This document shows positions 35,878-47,811 of a stretch of DNA of 64,000 nucleotides, piece after piece. The notes beneath the pieces are model-generated. The model worked only from the letters and a program-made list of their open reading frames with translations. It was not told where the DNA came from and did not search any database. Source of the DNA: Gemmatimonadaceae bacterium. GTDB taxonomy: Bacteria; Gemmatimonadota; Gemmatimonadetes; Gemmatimonadales; Gemmatimonadaceae. The stretch covers positions 1 to 64,000 of the forward strand of contig JAIEMN010000038.1 in assembly GCA_019752115.1 (NCBI GenBank), given 5' to 3'. A program made the position numbers and the translations under genes. The first letter of the stretch is position 1. Each line of letters begins with the position of its first letter.

Positions 35878-36480
35878 ATGAGTGATCCCGACGATATTGT
35901 CGTTGTGGACGATCGCCTGGTGGAGTACGAGGAGATGGTGCGCAAGCAGCTCGAGCTGCTGGGCGAAGACCCCTCGCGTGATGGGCTGCTCAAGACGCCG
36001 AGCCGCGTGGCGAAAGCCATGGCGTGGCTGACGCGCGGCTATGAGCTCACGGCCGCCGAGGTGATCGGTGACGCCCTGTTCGAGGAGCATCACGAGAACA
36101 TGGTCATGGTGCGCGACATTGAGATGTACTCGATGTGCGAGCATCACATGCTGCCCTTCTTCGGCAAGGTGCATGTCGCCTACATCCCGAATGGCAAGAT
36201 CGTCGGGCTGTCCAAGCTGCCGCGCGTCGTGGAAGTGTTTGCGCGCCGGCTGCAGGTGCAGGAGCGTCTCGGTGAGCAGATCGCCGATGCCATCGAGGAC
36301 GTGCTCCAGCCGAAGGGCGTGGGCGTGGTCATCGAGGCGGTCCATCTGTGCATGATGATGCGTGGCGTGGAGAAGCAGAGCTCGCGCACCATCACCTCGT
36401 CGCTGCGCGGACTGTTCCGCGAGGACAGCAAGACGCGCAGCGAGTTCCTCCGCCTGGCGCACGCGCCGACGGGGTACTGA
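35878..36480 (+). CDS. folE: GTP cyclohydrolase I
   Basis: Converts GTP to dihydroneopterin triphosphate, the first step of folate and biopterin synthesis. The zinc site uses the Cys and His in MCEHHMLPF and the later Cys in [27 protein letters not shown] is the family signature. ATG 35878 gives 200 aa, the usual length, with GGAG upstream; GTG 35839 would add 13 residues. It lies 40 nt after the PTPS gene and 7 nt before the SDR gene, so all three likely share a transcript. Its product is the substrate of the PTPS. Confidence 0.97.
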   Translation: MSDPDDIVVVDDRLVEYEEMVRKQLELLGEDPSRDGLLKTPSRVAKAMAWLTRGYELTAAEVIGDALFEEHHENMVMVRDIEMYSMCEHHMLPFFGKVHVAYIPNGKIVGLSKLPRVVEVFARRLQVQERLGEQIADAIEDVLQPKGVGVVIEAVHLCMMMRGVEKQSSRTITSSLRGLFREDSKTRSEFLRLAHAPTGY

Positions 36481-36487
36481 GGCCCGC

Positions 36488-37201
36488 GTGAGCCTGCGTG
36501 GTCGGACGGCACTGGTCACGGGCGCCTCGCGCGGCATCGGCCGCGCGGTCGCCCGGCGATTGGCGCAGGCCGGCGCGCAGGTCGCGCTGTGCGCACGCTC
36601 GCGCGCGGAGCTCGACGCGCTCGCAGCCGAATTGGGCGAGGCGGCGTCGGTGCACGTGGTGGACCTCACCGATGCCGAACAGGTGGCGGCGGTGATCCCG
36701 GCGGCCATCGCGGCGCTGGGGGGGCGCGTGGACGTGCTGGTGAGCAACGCCGGCATCTTTCCGCTCGCGTCCATCGAGCACACCACACCGGCCTCGTTCG
36801 AGGCCACGGTGCAGGCCAATCTGGTGGCGCCCTTCCGCGTGCTGCACGCCGTCCTGCCGGCCATGCGCGCGGCCGGGACCGGCCATGTCGTGACCATCGG
36901 CTCGGTCGCCGACCGCCGCATCTTTGGCGGCAATGGCGCGTATTCCGCCAGTAAGTTCGGGGGGCGCGCCGTGCACGAGGTGCTCCGCGAGGAGCTGACG
37001 GGGAGTGGGGTGCGCTGCACCCTGGTGTCTCCGGCGGCCACCGATACGCCGATCTGGGATCCCGTCGATCCCGACAACACGCCCGGCTTCCCGCCGCGAT
37101 CGGCGATGCTGCGCCCCGATGATGTCGCGGAGGCGGTGCTGTGGGCCGTGACGCGCCCGGCGCACGTCAATGTGGACGAACTGCGCCTGAGCCGGTCCTG
37201 A
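36488..37201 (+). CDS. Short-chain dehydrogenase/reductase
   Basis: An NAD(P)-dependent oxidoreductase of 237 aa. The Rossmann motif is TGASRGIG, then VSNAGIF (the NNAG equivalent), and the catalytic Ser, Tyr and Lys lie in TIGSVADR and AYSASKFGG. GTG 36488 starts 7 nt after folE. The substrate is not readable; the company of PTPS and GTP cyclohydrolase suggests a pterin carbonyl, as sepiapterin reductase acts on, but generic FabG/YdfG-like activities cannot be excluded. Confidence 0.9.
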   Translation: MSLRGRTALVTGASRGIGRAVARRLAQAGAQVALCARSRAELDALAAELGEAASVHVVDLTDAEQVAAVIPAAIAALGGRVDVLVSNAGIFPLASIEHTTPASFEATVQANLVAPFRVLHAVLPAMRAAGTGHVVTIGSVADRRIFGGNGAYSASKFGGRAVHEVLREELTGSGVRCTLVSPAATDTPIWDPVDPDNTPGFPPRSAMLRPDDVAEAVLWAVTRPAHVNVDELRLSRS

Positions 37202-37261
37202 CGGCTCGCGCCGACGACCACGACGGCTCGTCGCGCGCGTCACCCGGCTCTATCGTTCGGC

Positions 37262-37882
37262 ATGCACCGCGACCTGCTGGACGCCCTCCGCTGCCCCCAC
37301 CCGCACGACGAGTCGTGGCTGGTGGCGATGGTCACGCGGGCGGACGGCCCGCAGCTGGTGACCGCCGATCTGGCCTGCCCGGTGTGCGGGGCGGATGTCG
37401 CCATCCGCGACGGCATCGCCGAGTTCGCGGGGCCGGTGCCTGCCATCGGGGCCGGCGCGCCGGAGGTGGACCGGCTGGCCGCGTTGCTGGGAGTGACCGG
37501 GAGCCCGTTGCCCGTGCTGCTCACGGGCGCCTACGCGCGGGCCGGCGCGGGGCTGGCGGCTCTGATCGAGGCCCCGCAGCTGTGGCTGGACGCGCCGGCC
37601 GACGCAGCCCCAACCGTGCCGCTGCTCTCACGCCTCCGGGGGGCGCCTCGACTGCCGCTGGGGGTGGAGACGCTGGCCGCGGCGGCGGTGGATGCGGTCC
37701 ACGCCGGCGACGCCATGCTCGCCAGCATCGTGCGCGCCGTGCGGGTGGGCGGGCGCATCGTTGCCCCCGCCTCGGTCCCGCTCCCGGCCACGCTCACCCT
37801 GCTGGCCCGGGATGACCAGGAGTGGGTGGCGGAGACCACCACCCGCGCCAGCGGTCTGATCGAACTCCGCCGGCGCGCGTAA
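37262..37882 (+). CDS. Trm112-like zinc-ribbon protein, 206 aa
   Basis: The N-terminus has a Trm112/YcaR-like pattern: LLDALRCPHPHDESWLV then LACPVCGADVAIRDGIAEF, which is a single four-cysteine-like ribbon (one of the four ligands appears to be His). The rest is an alanine- and leucine-rich domain resembling a decayed methyltransferase fold, with no SAM-binding GxGxG. It follows the SDR by 60 nt and may be part of the pterin operon. Function is unknown. Confidence 0.65.
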   Translation: MHRDLLDALRCPHPHDESWLVAMVTRADGPQLVTADLACPVCGADVAIRDGIAEFAGPVPAIGAGAPEVDRLAALLGVTGSPLPVLLTGAYARAGAGLAALIEAPQLWLDAPADAAPTVPLLSRLRGAPRLPLGVETLAAAAVDAVHAGDAMLASIVRAVRVGGRIVAPASVPLPATLTLLARDDQEWVAETTTRASGLIELRRRA

Positions 37883-37887
37883 GGGCG

Positions 37888-37908
37888 ACGTCAGACGTCA
37901 GACGTCAG
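37888..37908. repeat. 7-bp tandem repeat ACGTCAG, three copies
   Basis: ACGTCAG is repeated at 37888-37894, 37895-37901 and 37902-37908. It overlaps the stop codon of the acyl-CoA synthetase gene on the minus strand and lies between two convergent genes. The ACGT centres make each unit partly self-complementary. Confidence 0.85.
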
Positions 37909-39785
37909 TCGGCGCCGGCGTACAGGCCGTCGATGACGGCCTTGTAGCGCTCGGTCACGACCTTGCGCTTCACGCTGAGCTTGGGCGTGAGCTCGCCACG
38001 CTCGATGCTGAAGTCGTGCTCGAGCAACGCGATCTTCTTGGGCGTTTCGTAGCTCGCGAGGCCGGCCAGCTGGGCCTTGACCTCCTTCTCCATCTTCGCG
38101 TTGATCGTCGGCATCTGCAGCAGCTCGGCGCGCGACGTCCACACGATGTTCTGCGACGCCGCCCACTTCTCGAGGTTGTCCCAGTTGGGCACCACGAGCA
38201 CGATCGGGAACTTCCGCTTGTCGCCGATCATCACCGCCTGCGAGACGTACTTGTTCGTCTTGAGCTGATTCTCGATCGGCTGCGGCGCGATGTTCTTGCC
38301 GCCCGCCGTCACGATGATGTCCTTCTTGCGATCAGTGATACGCAGGAAGCCATCTTCGAGGACGCCGATATCGCCCGTATGGAACCAGCCATCGGCGTCG
38401 ATCGCCTCGGCGGTGGCCTCGGGGTTGTTGTAGTACCCGCGCATGATGTGGGGACCGCGCGAGAGAATCTCGCCATCGGCGGCGATCATGACTTCCACGC
38501 CGGCGATGGGCTTGCCCACCGTGCCGATGCGAATGGCGCTCTCGGTGTTGCACGAGATCACCGGCGACGTTTCGGTGAGCCCGTAGCCTTCCAGAATGGT
38601 GAGACCGGCCGAGTAGAAGAACTTGGCGATCTCCGGCGAGAGGGGTGCCCCGCCGGACACAAAGAACTTGAGATTGCCGCCGGTCCGTTCCTGCAGCTTG
38701 GAGAAGACCAGCTTCTTCGCGAGGCCGTATTGGAAGGCGAGCAGACCGCCCGGCTCGCGCCCGGCGAGGCGCTCGTCGGCCCACCGGTCACCCACCGCCT
38801 TTGCCCAGAAGAAGATCTGCTTCTTGAGCCCGCCGCCGGCCACGGCATTCTCGAGAACGCGCGCATAGATCTTTTCGTAGAGGCGCGGCACCGACATCAT
38901 GAAGCTCGGCTTCACTTCCGACATGTTCACCGGCACCGTGTCGATCGACTCCGCGTAGGCAATGCGAACGCCCATCGAGAAGAGGAAGTAGTCGCCGGTG
39001 CGCTCGAAAATGTGGCTCAGGGGCAGGAAGCTGAGCGCGAGGTCGCTCGAACTGACATGCAGCGCATCGCGAACCGCGATGCAGTTCGAGTAGACATTGT
39101 CCTGCGTGAGCATCACCCCCTTCGGGTTGCCCGTGGTGCCCGAGGTGTAGATCAGCGTGATGAGCTGATCGGGGGACACGGCGAGCGCCGCCTGCTTGAA
39201 GGCCGTGGCGCGGTCGCTGCTGTCGTCCTGCGCCCCCAGTGCCTCGAGTTCGGCCAGCGTCATGTCGCAGCCGTCCTCCTTGGTGGCCGCGAAGCCGATC
39301 ACATACTCGAGCTTCGGGACCTGTGCGCGAATCGCGGCAATCTTGCGTGCCTGATCGGCGGTGGAGACGAAGATCGCACGCGCGCCGGAATCGTTCAGCA
39401 GATACGGGATCTGCTCGGCGGGCAGCGTCGGATAGATCGGCACATCCGTGACCGAGCTGCAGAGACAGGCGTAGTCGGCAATGAGCCACTCCGGGCGATT
39501 CTCCGACAGGATCGACACGCGGTCCTGCGCGACGATGCCGAGCCGGGCGAGCCCGAGCGCCGTTCGACGCACCCGCTCCAGAATCGTCCGGTGCGACATC
39601 GGCTCCCAGACGCCGTTCCGCTTGGCCAGGAGCGCATCCTTCCGGTCATGCCGCTCCACGGCATCGAAGAAGAGCGCGTTGATGGTGCCCGGCGCGGGGC
39701 GCTGGCCGCCACGGGCGTAGGGCAGAGGCGCCGACCCGGCCGAAGGCGCAACAGGAGTGGATGCGGGTGCCGCAACGGATGTCAT
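37905..39785 (-). CDS. Long-chain acyl-CoA synthetase (AMP-forming)
   Basis: Activates long-chain fatty acids to acyl-CoA through an acyl-adenylate. The P-loop-like motif is YTSGTTGNPKGVMLTQ, followed by the A4/A5 segment GYGLTETSPVIS and the A8 region ITDRKKDIIVTAGGKNIAP, all typical of FadD15-type enzymes. ATG 39785 gives 626 aa and is chosen because GGAG lies six bases upstream; TTG 39800 and ATG 39791 are possible. It is about 140 nt downstream of a lipoprotein gene, with a hairpin between them, so it may have its own promoter. Confidence 0.93.
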   Translation of the reverse strand: MTSVAAPASTPVAPSAGSAPLPYARGGQRPAPGTINALFFDAVERHDRKDALLAKRNGVWEPMSHRTILERVRRTALGLARLGIVAQDRVSILSENRPEWLIADYACLCSSVTDVPIYPTLPAEQIPYLLNDSGARAIFVSTADQARKIAAIRAQVPKLEYVIGFAATKEDGCDMTLAELEALGAQDDSSDRATAFKQAALAVSPDQLITLIYTSGTTGNPKGVMLTQDNVYSNCIAVRDALHVSSSDLALSFLPLSHIFERTGDYFLFSMGVRIAYAESIDTVPVNMSEVKPSFMMSVPRLYEKIYARVLENAVAGGGLKKQIFFWAKAVGDRWADERLAGREPGGLLAFQYGLAKKLVFSKLQERTGGNLKFFVSGGAPLSPEIAKFFYSAGLTILEGYGLTETSPVISCNTESAIRIGTVGKPIAGVEVMIAADGEILSRGPHIMRGYYNNPEATAEAIDADGWFHTGDIGVLEDGFLRITDRKKDIIVTAGGKNIAPQPIENQLKTNKYVSQAVMIGDKRKFPIVLVVPNWDNLEKWAASQNIVWTSRAELLQMPTINAKMEKEVKAQLAGLASYETPKKIALLEHDFSIERGELTPKLSVKRKVVTERYKAVIDGLYAGAD

Positions 39786-39836
39786 CGCCATCTCCAGCAA
39801 GGCTGAATCGATCGGACGCCGCGCCAGGATGGAGGG

Positions 39837-39899
39837 CGGGCGAAATCAGGGAAGGGCAGGGCGTCCCCGCAGGGACGCGGTCCTCCGAAACTTCGCCCG
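39837..39899 (-). terminator. Nested hairpin between the lipoprotein and acyl-CoA synthetase genes
   Basis: CGGGCGAA (39837-39844) pairs with TTCGCCCG (39892-39899), and inside it GCGTCCC (39861-39867) pairs with GGGACGC (39872-39878). It lies downstream of the lipoprotein stop on the minus strand. No T-tract follows, so termination is only likely, not certain. Confidence 0.5.
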
Positions 39900-39925
39900 A
39901 CGCGATCGGCGGCGCGAGGGCCCAG

Positions 39926-40771
39926 TTACGAGGTGCCGCGCTTCACCTGGGCGGACACCACCGCGCCCGACCCGGGCACCGCCTTGCCCTTGTACGTGAC
40001 CGTGGCCTGCACGACCACCGAATCCGTGCCGGCGGCGGGAAACTGGGCCGCGCGGATGCGGACCTTGCGGCCGGCATTGCCGCCGGAGTCGGTGGTGTCG
40101 ATCACGCTGGCCGTGCCGTTGTCATTCACGAGCCAGGCCGCCTGCGTGGTGTCGTTCGTGGGATTGGCGGGGCGCACCAGCGTGAAGCGCACGATCCATC
40201 CGTTCACGCCCGCCGGCGTCGCTGATTGCCGGTTCTGTACGAGGACCGGGAGCGCGTCGGTCGTGTTCGCCGAGGCCTTGGCGCGGCCCGTGTCCGGAAA
40301 GGCGGTCGTCAGCACCGCCGACACCTTGCCCGCGCTGACCGTGTCGGGGCGAACGGTCACGAGCAGCTTCTTGATGACCTGCAGCGAGGCGCCGGCGCGG
40401 GCGGCAATGCGGGCGTCCCCGGTGGCCGCGCGCGTCGCCACCACCAGACCGGTGAGGGAGTCAACGGCGAGCGCCGAGTCGCGATTGTAGTCGGCGTACA
40501 GGTAGCGGGTACCGGCCGCCGCCAGTGTGTCCCCGGTGGCGTTGCGCACGATGGCGCGAACGCGGGCGACCGCGCCGTTCACATCGCGCAGCGTATCGCC
40601 CACCACGACCGACGGAAACGGGAAGTCCACCATCTCGATCGACGCCGGCGACTCGGGTGACGAGCTCACATCGGCACAGGCGGCCCCCAGCGCCGCCGCC
40701 GACAGCGCCAGCAGCCAGGCGGCGGCCCGCATCGTTCGACGTCGCGTGATGGTGACCTCGCTCGGGTTCAT
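39926..40771 (-). CDS. Hypothetical lipoprotein with Ig-like character
   Basis: A 281-aa predicted lipoprotein. The signal ends AALGAACADVSSSPES, with the lipobox Cys around residue 32. The mature protein is rich in Val, Thr, Ala and Asp and looks like tandem beta-sandwich (bacterial Ig-like) modules, such as VTVRPDTVSAGKVSAVL and VVQATVTYKGKAV. ATG 40771 has AAGGGAAG upstream; ATG 40732 is a possible shorter start. It is 22 nt downstream of the ParA gene on the minus strand. Surface exposure is inferred; function is unknown. Confidence 0.7.
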   Translation of the reverse strand: MNPSEVTITRRRTMRAAAWLLALSAAALGAACADVSSSPESPASIEMVDFPFPSVVVGDTLRDVNGAVARVRAIVRNATGDTLAAAGTRYLYADYNRDSALAVDSLTGLVVATRAATGDARIAARAGASLQVIKKLLVTVRPDTVSAGKVSAVLTTAFPDTGRAKASANTTDALPVLVQNRQSATPAGVNGWIVRFTLVRPANPTNDTTQAAWLVNDNGTASVIDTTDSGGNAGRKVRIRAAQFPAAGTDSVVVQATVTYKGKAVPGSGAVVSAQVKRGTS

Positions 40772-40793
40772 ACGGCGCTTCCCTTGGCCACCG

Positions 40794-41561
40794 CTACGCG
40801 AACCGTTCGGCGAGCTGCGTGGCGATGTTGATGTACGCCTGGCTGGCCGCATCGGCCGGTGCGCGCAGGACCACGGGCTGTCCGGCGGCGAATGCGTCGG
40901 AGGTCGCCGGCGTGCGCGGAATCGGCGTATCGAACACCAGATGCTGCGGGAGATGCTCCCGGACGTAGTGTACGACCCGTTCGGTCGCCGGGTTCCCCGC
41001 CTCGTGCATCGTCAGCAGGACGCCCTCGAGCGTGAGCTCGTCGTTTTCGGCGATGACATCCTGAATGGCGCGCAGGATCTGCGGCGTCGTATGCAGCGCC
41101 AGTGGCTCGCACTGCAGCGGTACCACCACATGCTGGCTCGCCGCGAGCACGCGGCGGGTGATCACGCCGAGCCCGGGCGGAGTGTCAACCACGACGACGT
41201 GGCAGCGCTCGCGCGCGATGGCGAGCAGATCAGCCAACATGTTCGATGCGCCCACAGCCTCCTGGAACGCCGTGTGATCGGAGGCATCGCTCACGCTGCC
41301 GGCCAGAATGACGCGCAGCCACGGGAGGGCGGTTGGCAGGATGACATCGCGCAGCGTCTTCTCGCCGCGCAGGTAGTCATCGAAGCCCACGGTCGGATGG
41401 CCACGCCGCAGCCCCACCCCATAACGCACCGCGCCCTGCGGATCGGTGTCGACGAGCAGCGTCTTGAGCCCGCGCCGCGCGAACGCGACCGCAAGATTGA
41501 CGGCGGTGGTGGTCTTGCCGACACCGCCCTTCTGGCTCACCACCGACAGCACGCGTCCCAC
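40794..41561 (-). CDS. ParA/MinD-family ATPase
   Basis: A deviant-Walker ATPase of 255 aa. The signature lysine is in QKGGVGKTTTAVNLA, followed by the A' box LLVDTDPQGAV and switch II VVVVDTPPGLGVI. GTG 41561 starts one base after the TPR gene stop. No parB gene is next to it, so it is not an obvious chromosome-partition pair; positioning of another cargo is more likely. Neighbours are a TPR protein upstream and a lipoprotein downstream. Confidence 0.92.
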   Translation of the reverse strand: MGRVLSVVSQKGGVGKTTTAVNLAVAFARRGLKTLLVDTDPQGAVRYGVGLRRGHPTVGFDDYLRGEKTLRDVILPTALPWLRVILAGSVSDASDHTAFQEAVGASNMLADLLAIARERCHVVVVDTPPGLGVITRRVLAASQHVVVPLQCEPLALHTTPQILRAIQDVIAENDELTLEGVLLTMHEAGNPATERVVHYVREHLPQHLVFDTPIPRTPATSDAFAAGQPVVLRAPADAASQAYINIATQLAERFA

Positions 41562-41562
41562 G

Positions 41563-42078
41563 TCAGCCCTCGCCGTCGACGGCGTCGTGCGAGGGCGCGT
41601 CGCTGTCCGCCGTCCCGTCCGGCAGCGCATCCATCGCCGCCGTATCACCGGCGTGGGTCTGCTCCTGCAGCATGGCCAGCGTGCGCTCGGCGTGGGCGCG
41701 GAACTTCGCCGACTCGGCGTCGTTGCCGGTGTTCACCCGCAGGAAGCCTTCCAGGTGCATCGCGGCGTGCGCGGTATCGCCACGCTTGAGCAGCAGGAAG
41801 GCGAGGCCGTAGTGCGCGCCGGCGAGATCCGGATCGAGCTGCAGCGCACGACGATAGGTCCGGATGGCCTCCTCGGGCTGCCCCGTCTTGGAGAACGCAA
41901 TCGCGATGTTCTGCAGCACGCGCAGATCGTCCGGTCGCTCGCGCAGGGCGAGTCGATACGACGTCAGCGCGTTGGCGTAATCACCACGCGCTTCAAGATC
42001 GAGAGCCTCGGTCAGGAAGTCCGGCTGTCGTGCATCACGACCGGACGAGCCACCCACGAGACGCCGCAGCCAGTTCAT
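41563..42078 (-). CDS. TPR-repeat protein
   Basis: A 171-aa protein with roughly three tetratricopeptide repeats between residues 20 and 120 (for example ARGDYANALTSYRLALRERP and TGQPEEAIRTYRRALQLDP) and an acidic disordered tail. No signal peptide. Its stop is one base from the ParA start, and such TPR/ParA pairs suggest a protein-interaction adaptor for the ATPase, though this is inference. Confidence 0.85.
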   Translation of the reverse strand: MNWLRRLVGGSSGRDARQPDFLTEALDLEARGDYANALTSYRLALRERPDDLRVLQNIAIAFSKTGQPEEAIRTYRRALQLDPDLAGAHYGLAFLLLKRGDTAHAAMHLEGFLRVNTGNDAESAKFRAHAERTLAMLQEQTHAGDTAAMDALPDGTADSDAPSHDAVDGEG

Positions 42079-42273
42079 GCGCGCGCTGGATGTTGAGTGG
42101 AAATGCGAATCACCGCGACCGATGCAAGAGGATCGGAGACGAGAGGAAACTCGGGCAAGTAAGCAAACCTATCGGTGGGTCCGGTTCACTACAAGGCGCT
42201 GTCGGCGGTTCGTGCGTTGCGAGCGGGACCCTGCGGGGGCTACACTCCGCATAGCCCCTCACTGGAGTCCTCG

Positions 42274-42798
42274 ATGCCGACACCGCAGCCGTACGCCCCC
42301 GATCCGTCGAAGGGCGTCATGATCGTTGATTGGCCACTCTTTGGTGAGCTGGCGCGTGCTCTGGCGGTGCGGGTGGCGCGTGAATGGATGCCCGATCTTG
42401 TGGTCGGGGTCGCCACCGCCGGTGTTGTGCCCGGGGCCGCCGTCGCCGCGATCCTCGATGTGCCGTTCCACTCGATTCTGATCTCGCGTCGCTACAGCGC
42501 CGAGCAGGTGCGGGAGACACCGGCCGTCTTCGGGGCCGCGCCGGCCGACGTGCGCGGCAAGCGTGTGCTGATCGTCGATGAGACGTGCGATTCGGGGCAG
42601 ACGCTGCGGCTGGCAGTCGGCTCGGTGGTCAATGCCGGCGCGCGTGAAGTGCGGACGGCCGTCAGCTTCCGCACCGGGAGCTTTGCCCCCGACTACCACG
42701 CCCTCGCGACCGAGGCGATGATCGTGCTCCCCTGGGATCGGGAAGTGCTGATCGACGGGGAGCTGCAGCCCAACCCGAAGTACGAGGGGCTGCTCTGA
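42274..42798 (+). CDS. Phosphoribosyltransferase-family protein
   Basis: A 174-aa type I phosphoribosyltransferase-fold protein. The PRPP-binding loop is VLIVDETCDSGQTLRLAV, preceded by the conserved region VVGVATAGVVPGAAVA. ATG 42274 has GGAG just upstream. Length fits hypoxanthine- or xanthine-type enzymes, but the base-recognition residues do not let me choose. It is divergent from the TPR gene across 195 nt with no evident structure. Confidence 0.88.
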   Translation: MPTPQPYAPDPSKGVMIVDWPLFGELARALAVRVAREWMPDLVVGVATAGVVPGAAVAAILDVPFHSILISRRYSAEQVRETPAVFGAAPADVRGKRVLIVDETCDSGQTLRLAVGSVVNAGAREVRTAVSFRTGSFAPDYHALATEAMIVLPWDREVLIDGELQPNPKYEGLL

Positions 42799-42814
42799 AG
42801 GGGACAACGAACGA

Positions 42815-42869
42815 AAAAAGGGACAACTGACGAGGACTGACGCGCGCGTTGACCCTCGTTGTTGTCCCC
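42815..42869 (-). terminator. Rho-independent terminator of the V4R-like gene, within a longer palindrome
   Basis: On the minus strand GGGGACAAC is answered by GTTGTCCC, with ACGAGG/CCTCGT and GTCA/CGCGCG-type pairs inside, and the stem is followed by TTTTTT (42814-42819 as A-run on the plus strand). It ends the ligA operon. A second GGGGACAACGAACGA at 42800-42814 can also pair with TCGTTGTTGTCCCC at 42856-42869, giving a longer alternative structure. Confidence 0.8.
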
Positions 42870-42889
42870 GATCTCGTGCGTTGTCCTGG

Positions 42890-43492
42890 TCAGGCGGAGT
42901 GGGCGGCGCGGTCGTAGGGAATGCCGCGCTGCATGGCTTCCCAGACGTAGCCCAGCACGTCAACCGAGCCGACCAGGAAGCGGCAGCGGCCGGGCGCGGT
43001 GCTCCCCGGATCGACCTCGAGCACGCTGAGCGGCGCCCCAGCGAGCTTGCCGAGGAAGCCCGCGAAGAGTCCCGTGGAAACGAGGCAGCCCCCATCGGCA
43101 TCGGTCGCTTCGCCCCACTCCGCGGCATCGAGCATCACCACCGCATCGCTCAACGGGGTGACTTCCACGCGCCCCCAGCCATGGGCGTGGAAGAACGCTT
43201 CGAAGAGCATCGGAAAGCGGGTGTCCGCCAGCTCCGTCGGGTTCGGTTCACCCTGGCCGGCGAGCCAGTGCACGAACTGGTCGTAGAGCGCCTGACCGGC
43301 CTGATAGCCGGCGTCGCGCACGGCGTCCACGGAAATTCCCGCGGACCCGGCGTGGGCGGTCAGCACCCCCTGACGCAGCGCCGCGAGGAATTCGACGGGC
43401 ATGCTCACGGCGCGCGAGGCGCCGCCGGGGGCAGTCGGAAGCGTGGCGGAGAGGGTCATGTCCCTGTGACGCTCGCCCACTGGGGCGGTCAC
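42890..43492 (-). CDS. V4R-domain-like protein, 200 aa
   Basis: The C-terminal half resembles the 4-vinyl-reductase (V4R) sensing domain: CLVSTGLFAGFLGKLAG, then VLEVDPGSTAPGRCRFLVGS, where the family usually has a cysteine-rich site before the last strand. Several V4R cysteines are missing, so ligand binding may be altered. The first 70 residues are helical. GTG 43492 is one base after the ligA stop; ATG 43459 with AGGG just upstream is the alternative. It appears to be co-transcribed with ligA and is followed by a strong terminator. Confidence 0.6.
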   Translation of the reverse strand: MTAPVGERHRDMTLSATLPTAPGGASRAVSMPVEFLAALRQGVLTAHAGSAGISVDAVRDAGYQAGQALYDQFVHWLAGQGEPNPTELADTRFPMLFEAFFHAHGWGRVEVTPLSDAVVMLDAAEWGEATDADGGCLVSTGLFAGFLGKLAGAPLSVLEVDPGSTAPGRCRFLVGSVDVLGYVWEAMQRGIPYDRAAHSA

Positions 43493-43493
43493 G

Positions 43494-47289
<3,796 letters not shown>

Positions 47290-47416
47290 GCGGACCGCTC
47301 GGCGGAACCGTCCGGGCCCCACTCCCAGTTGAGCCCAGACCCGCATAACTTTGCTCCCGCAGCCGCCGTCGGGCGGCCTGCGCTCCACGGCGCCTGGCGC
47401 CCCCGCTTTTCCCGCG

Positions 47417-47662
47417 ATGCTTTCTCCGTCGACGAATCGCCTTCTCAGCATGGTGTGCGCGGCTGCCGTCCTGCCGCTGCTCGGCCTGTACGCCGTTCTC
47501 ATGATGGCCGCCACGCCGAAGCCGACCGGCGGCATGGAGCCCACCGTCGCGACGATCTGCTACATCGCCTTCACGGTGCTCTTCAGCGCCCTGATCACGG
47601 TGGCGCTCAATTTCTCGAGCCAGCTGAGCCGCCAGGCGAAGGGGCAGTACACGACGCCGTAA
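47417..47662 (+). CDS. Hypothetical small membrane protein, 81 aa
   Basis: Two hydrophobic segments (LLSMVCAAAVLPLLGLYAVLMM split by MAAT, and VATICYIAFTVLFSALITVAL) separated by about 15 residues, ending in a basic polar tail. ATG 47417 is the likely start; an upstream ATG at 47351 adds 22 residues rich in Pro and Gly that look noncoding. A classic terminator follows at 47688-47720. I recognise no family. Confidence 0.6.
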   Translation: MLSPSTNRLLSMVCAAAVLPLLGLYAVLMMAATPKPTGGMEPTVATICYIAFTVLFSALITVALNFSSQLSRQAKGQYTTP

Positions 47663-47687
47663 TCGCGTTCGAGTCGGGTTGGGTCAC

Positions 47688-47720
47688 GCACCGCGATTTG
47701 TTCGCGGTGCGTTCTTTTTT
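47688..47720 (+). terminator. Rho-independent terminator
   Basis: GCACCGCG (47688-47695) pairs with CGCGGTGC (47703-47710) around ATTTGTT and is followed by GTTCTTTTTT. It lies 25 nt after the small membrane protein stop, a textbook form. Confidence 0.92.
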
Positions 47721-47811
47721 GCCGGGCTGGGGTGTCGGCCGCCACTGGTGTCCTCTTCGCAAATCCGAGCACGTCCCGCAGAATCGCTTCGGAATCGATG
47801 AGGATTCGATC

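Noticed and set aside
47329-47811. Upstream extension of the MauG-like gene through the terminator
   Set aside because: The longer frame crosses a textbook terminator and lacks the lipoprotein start; ATG 47812 with the lipobox is better.
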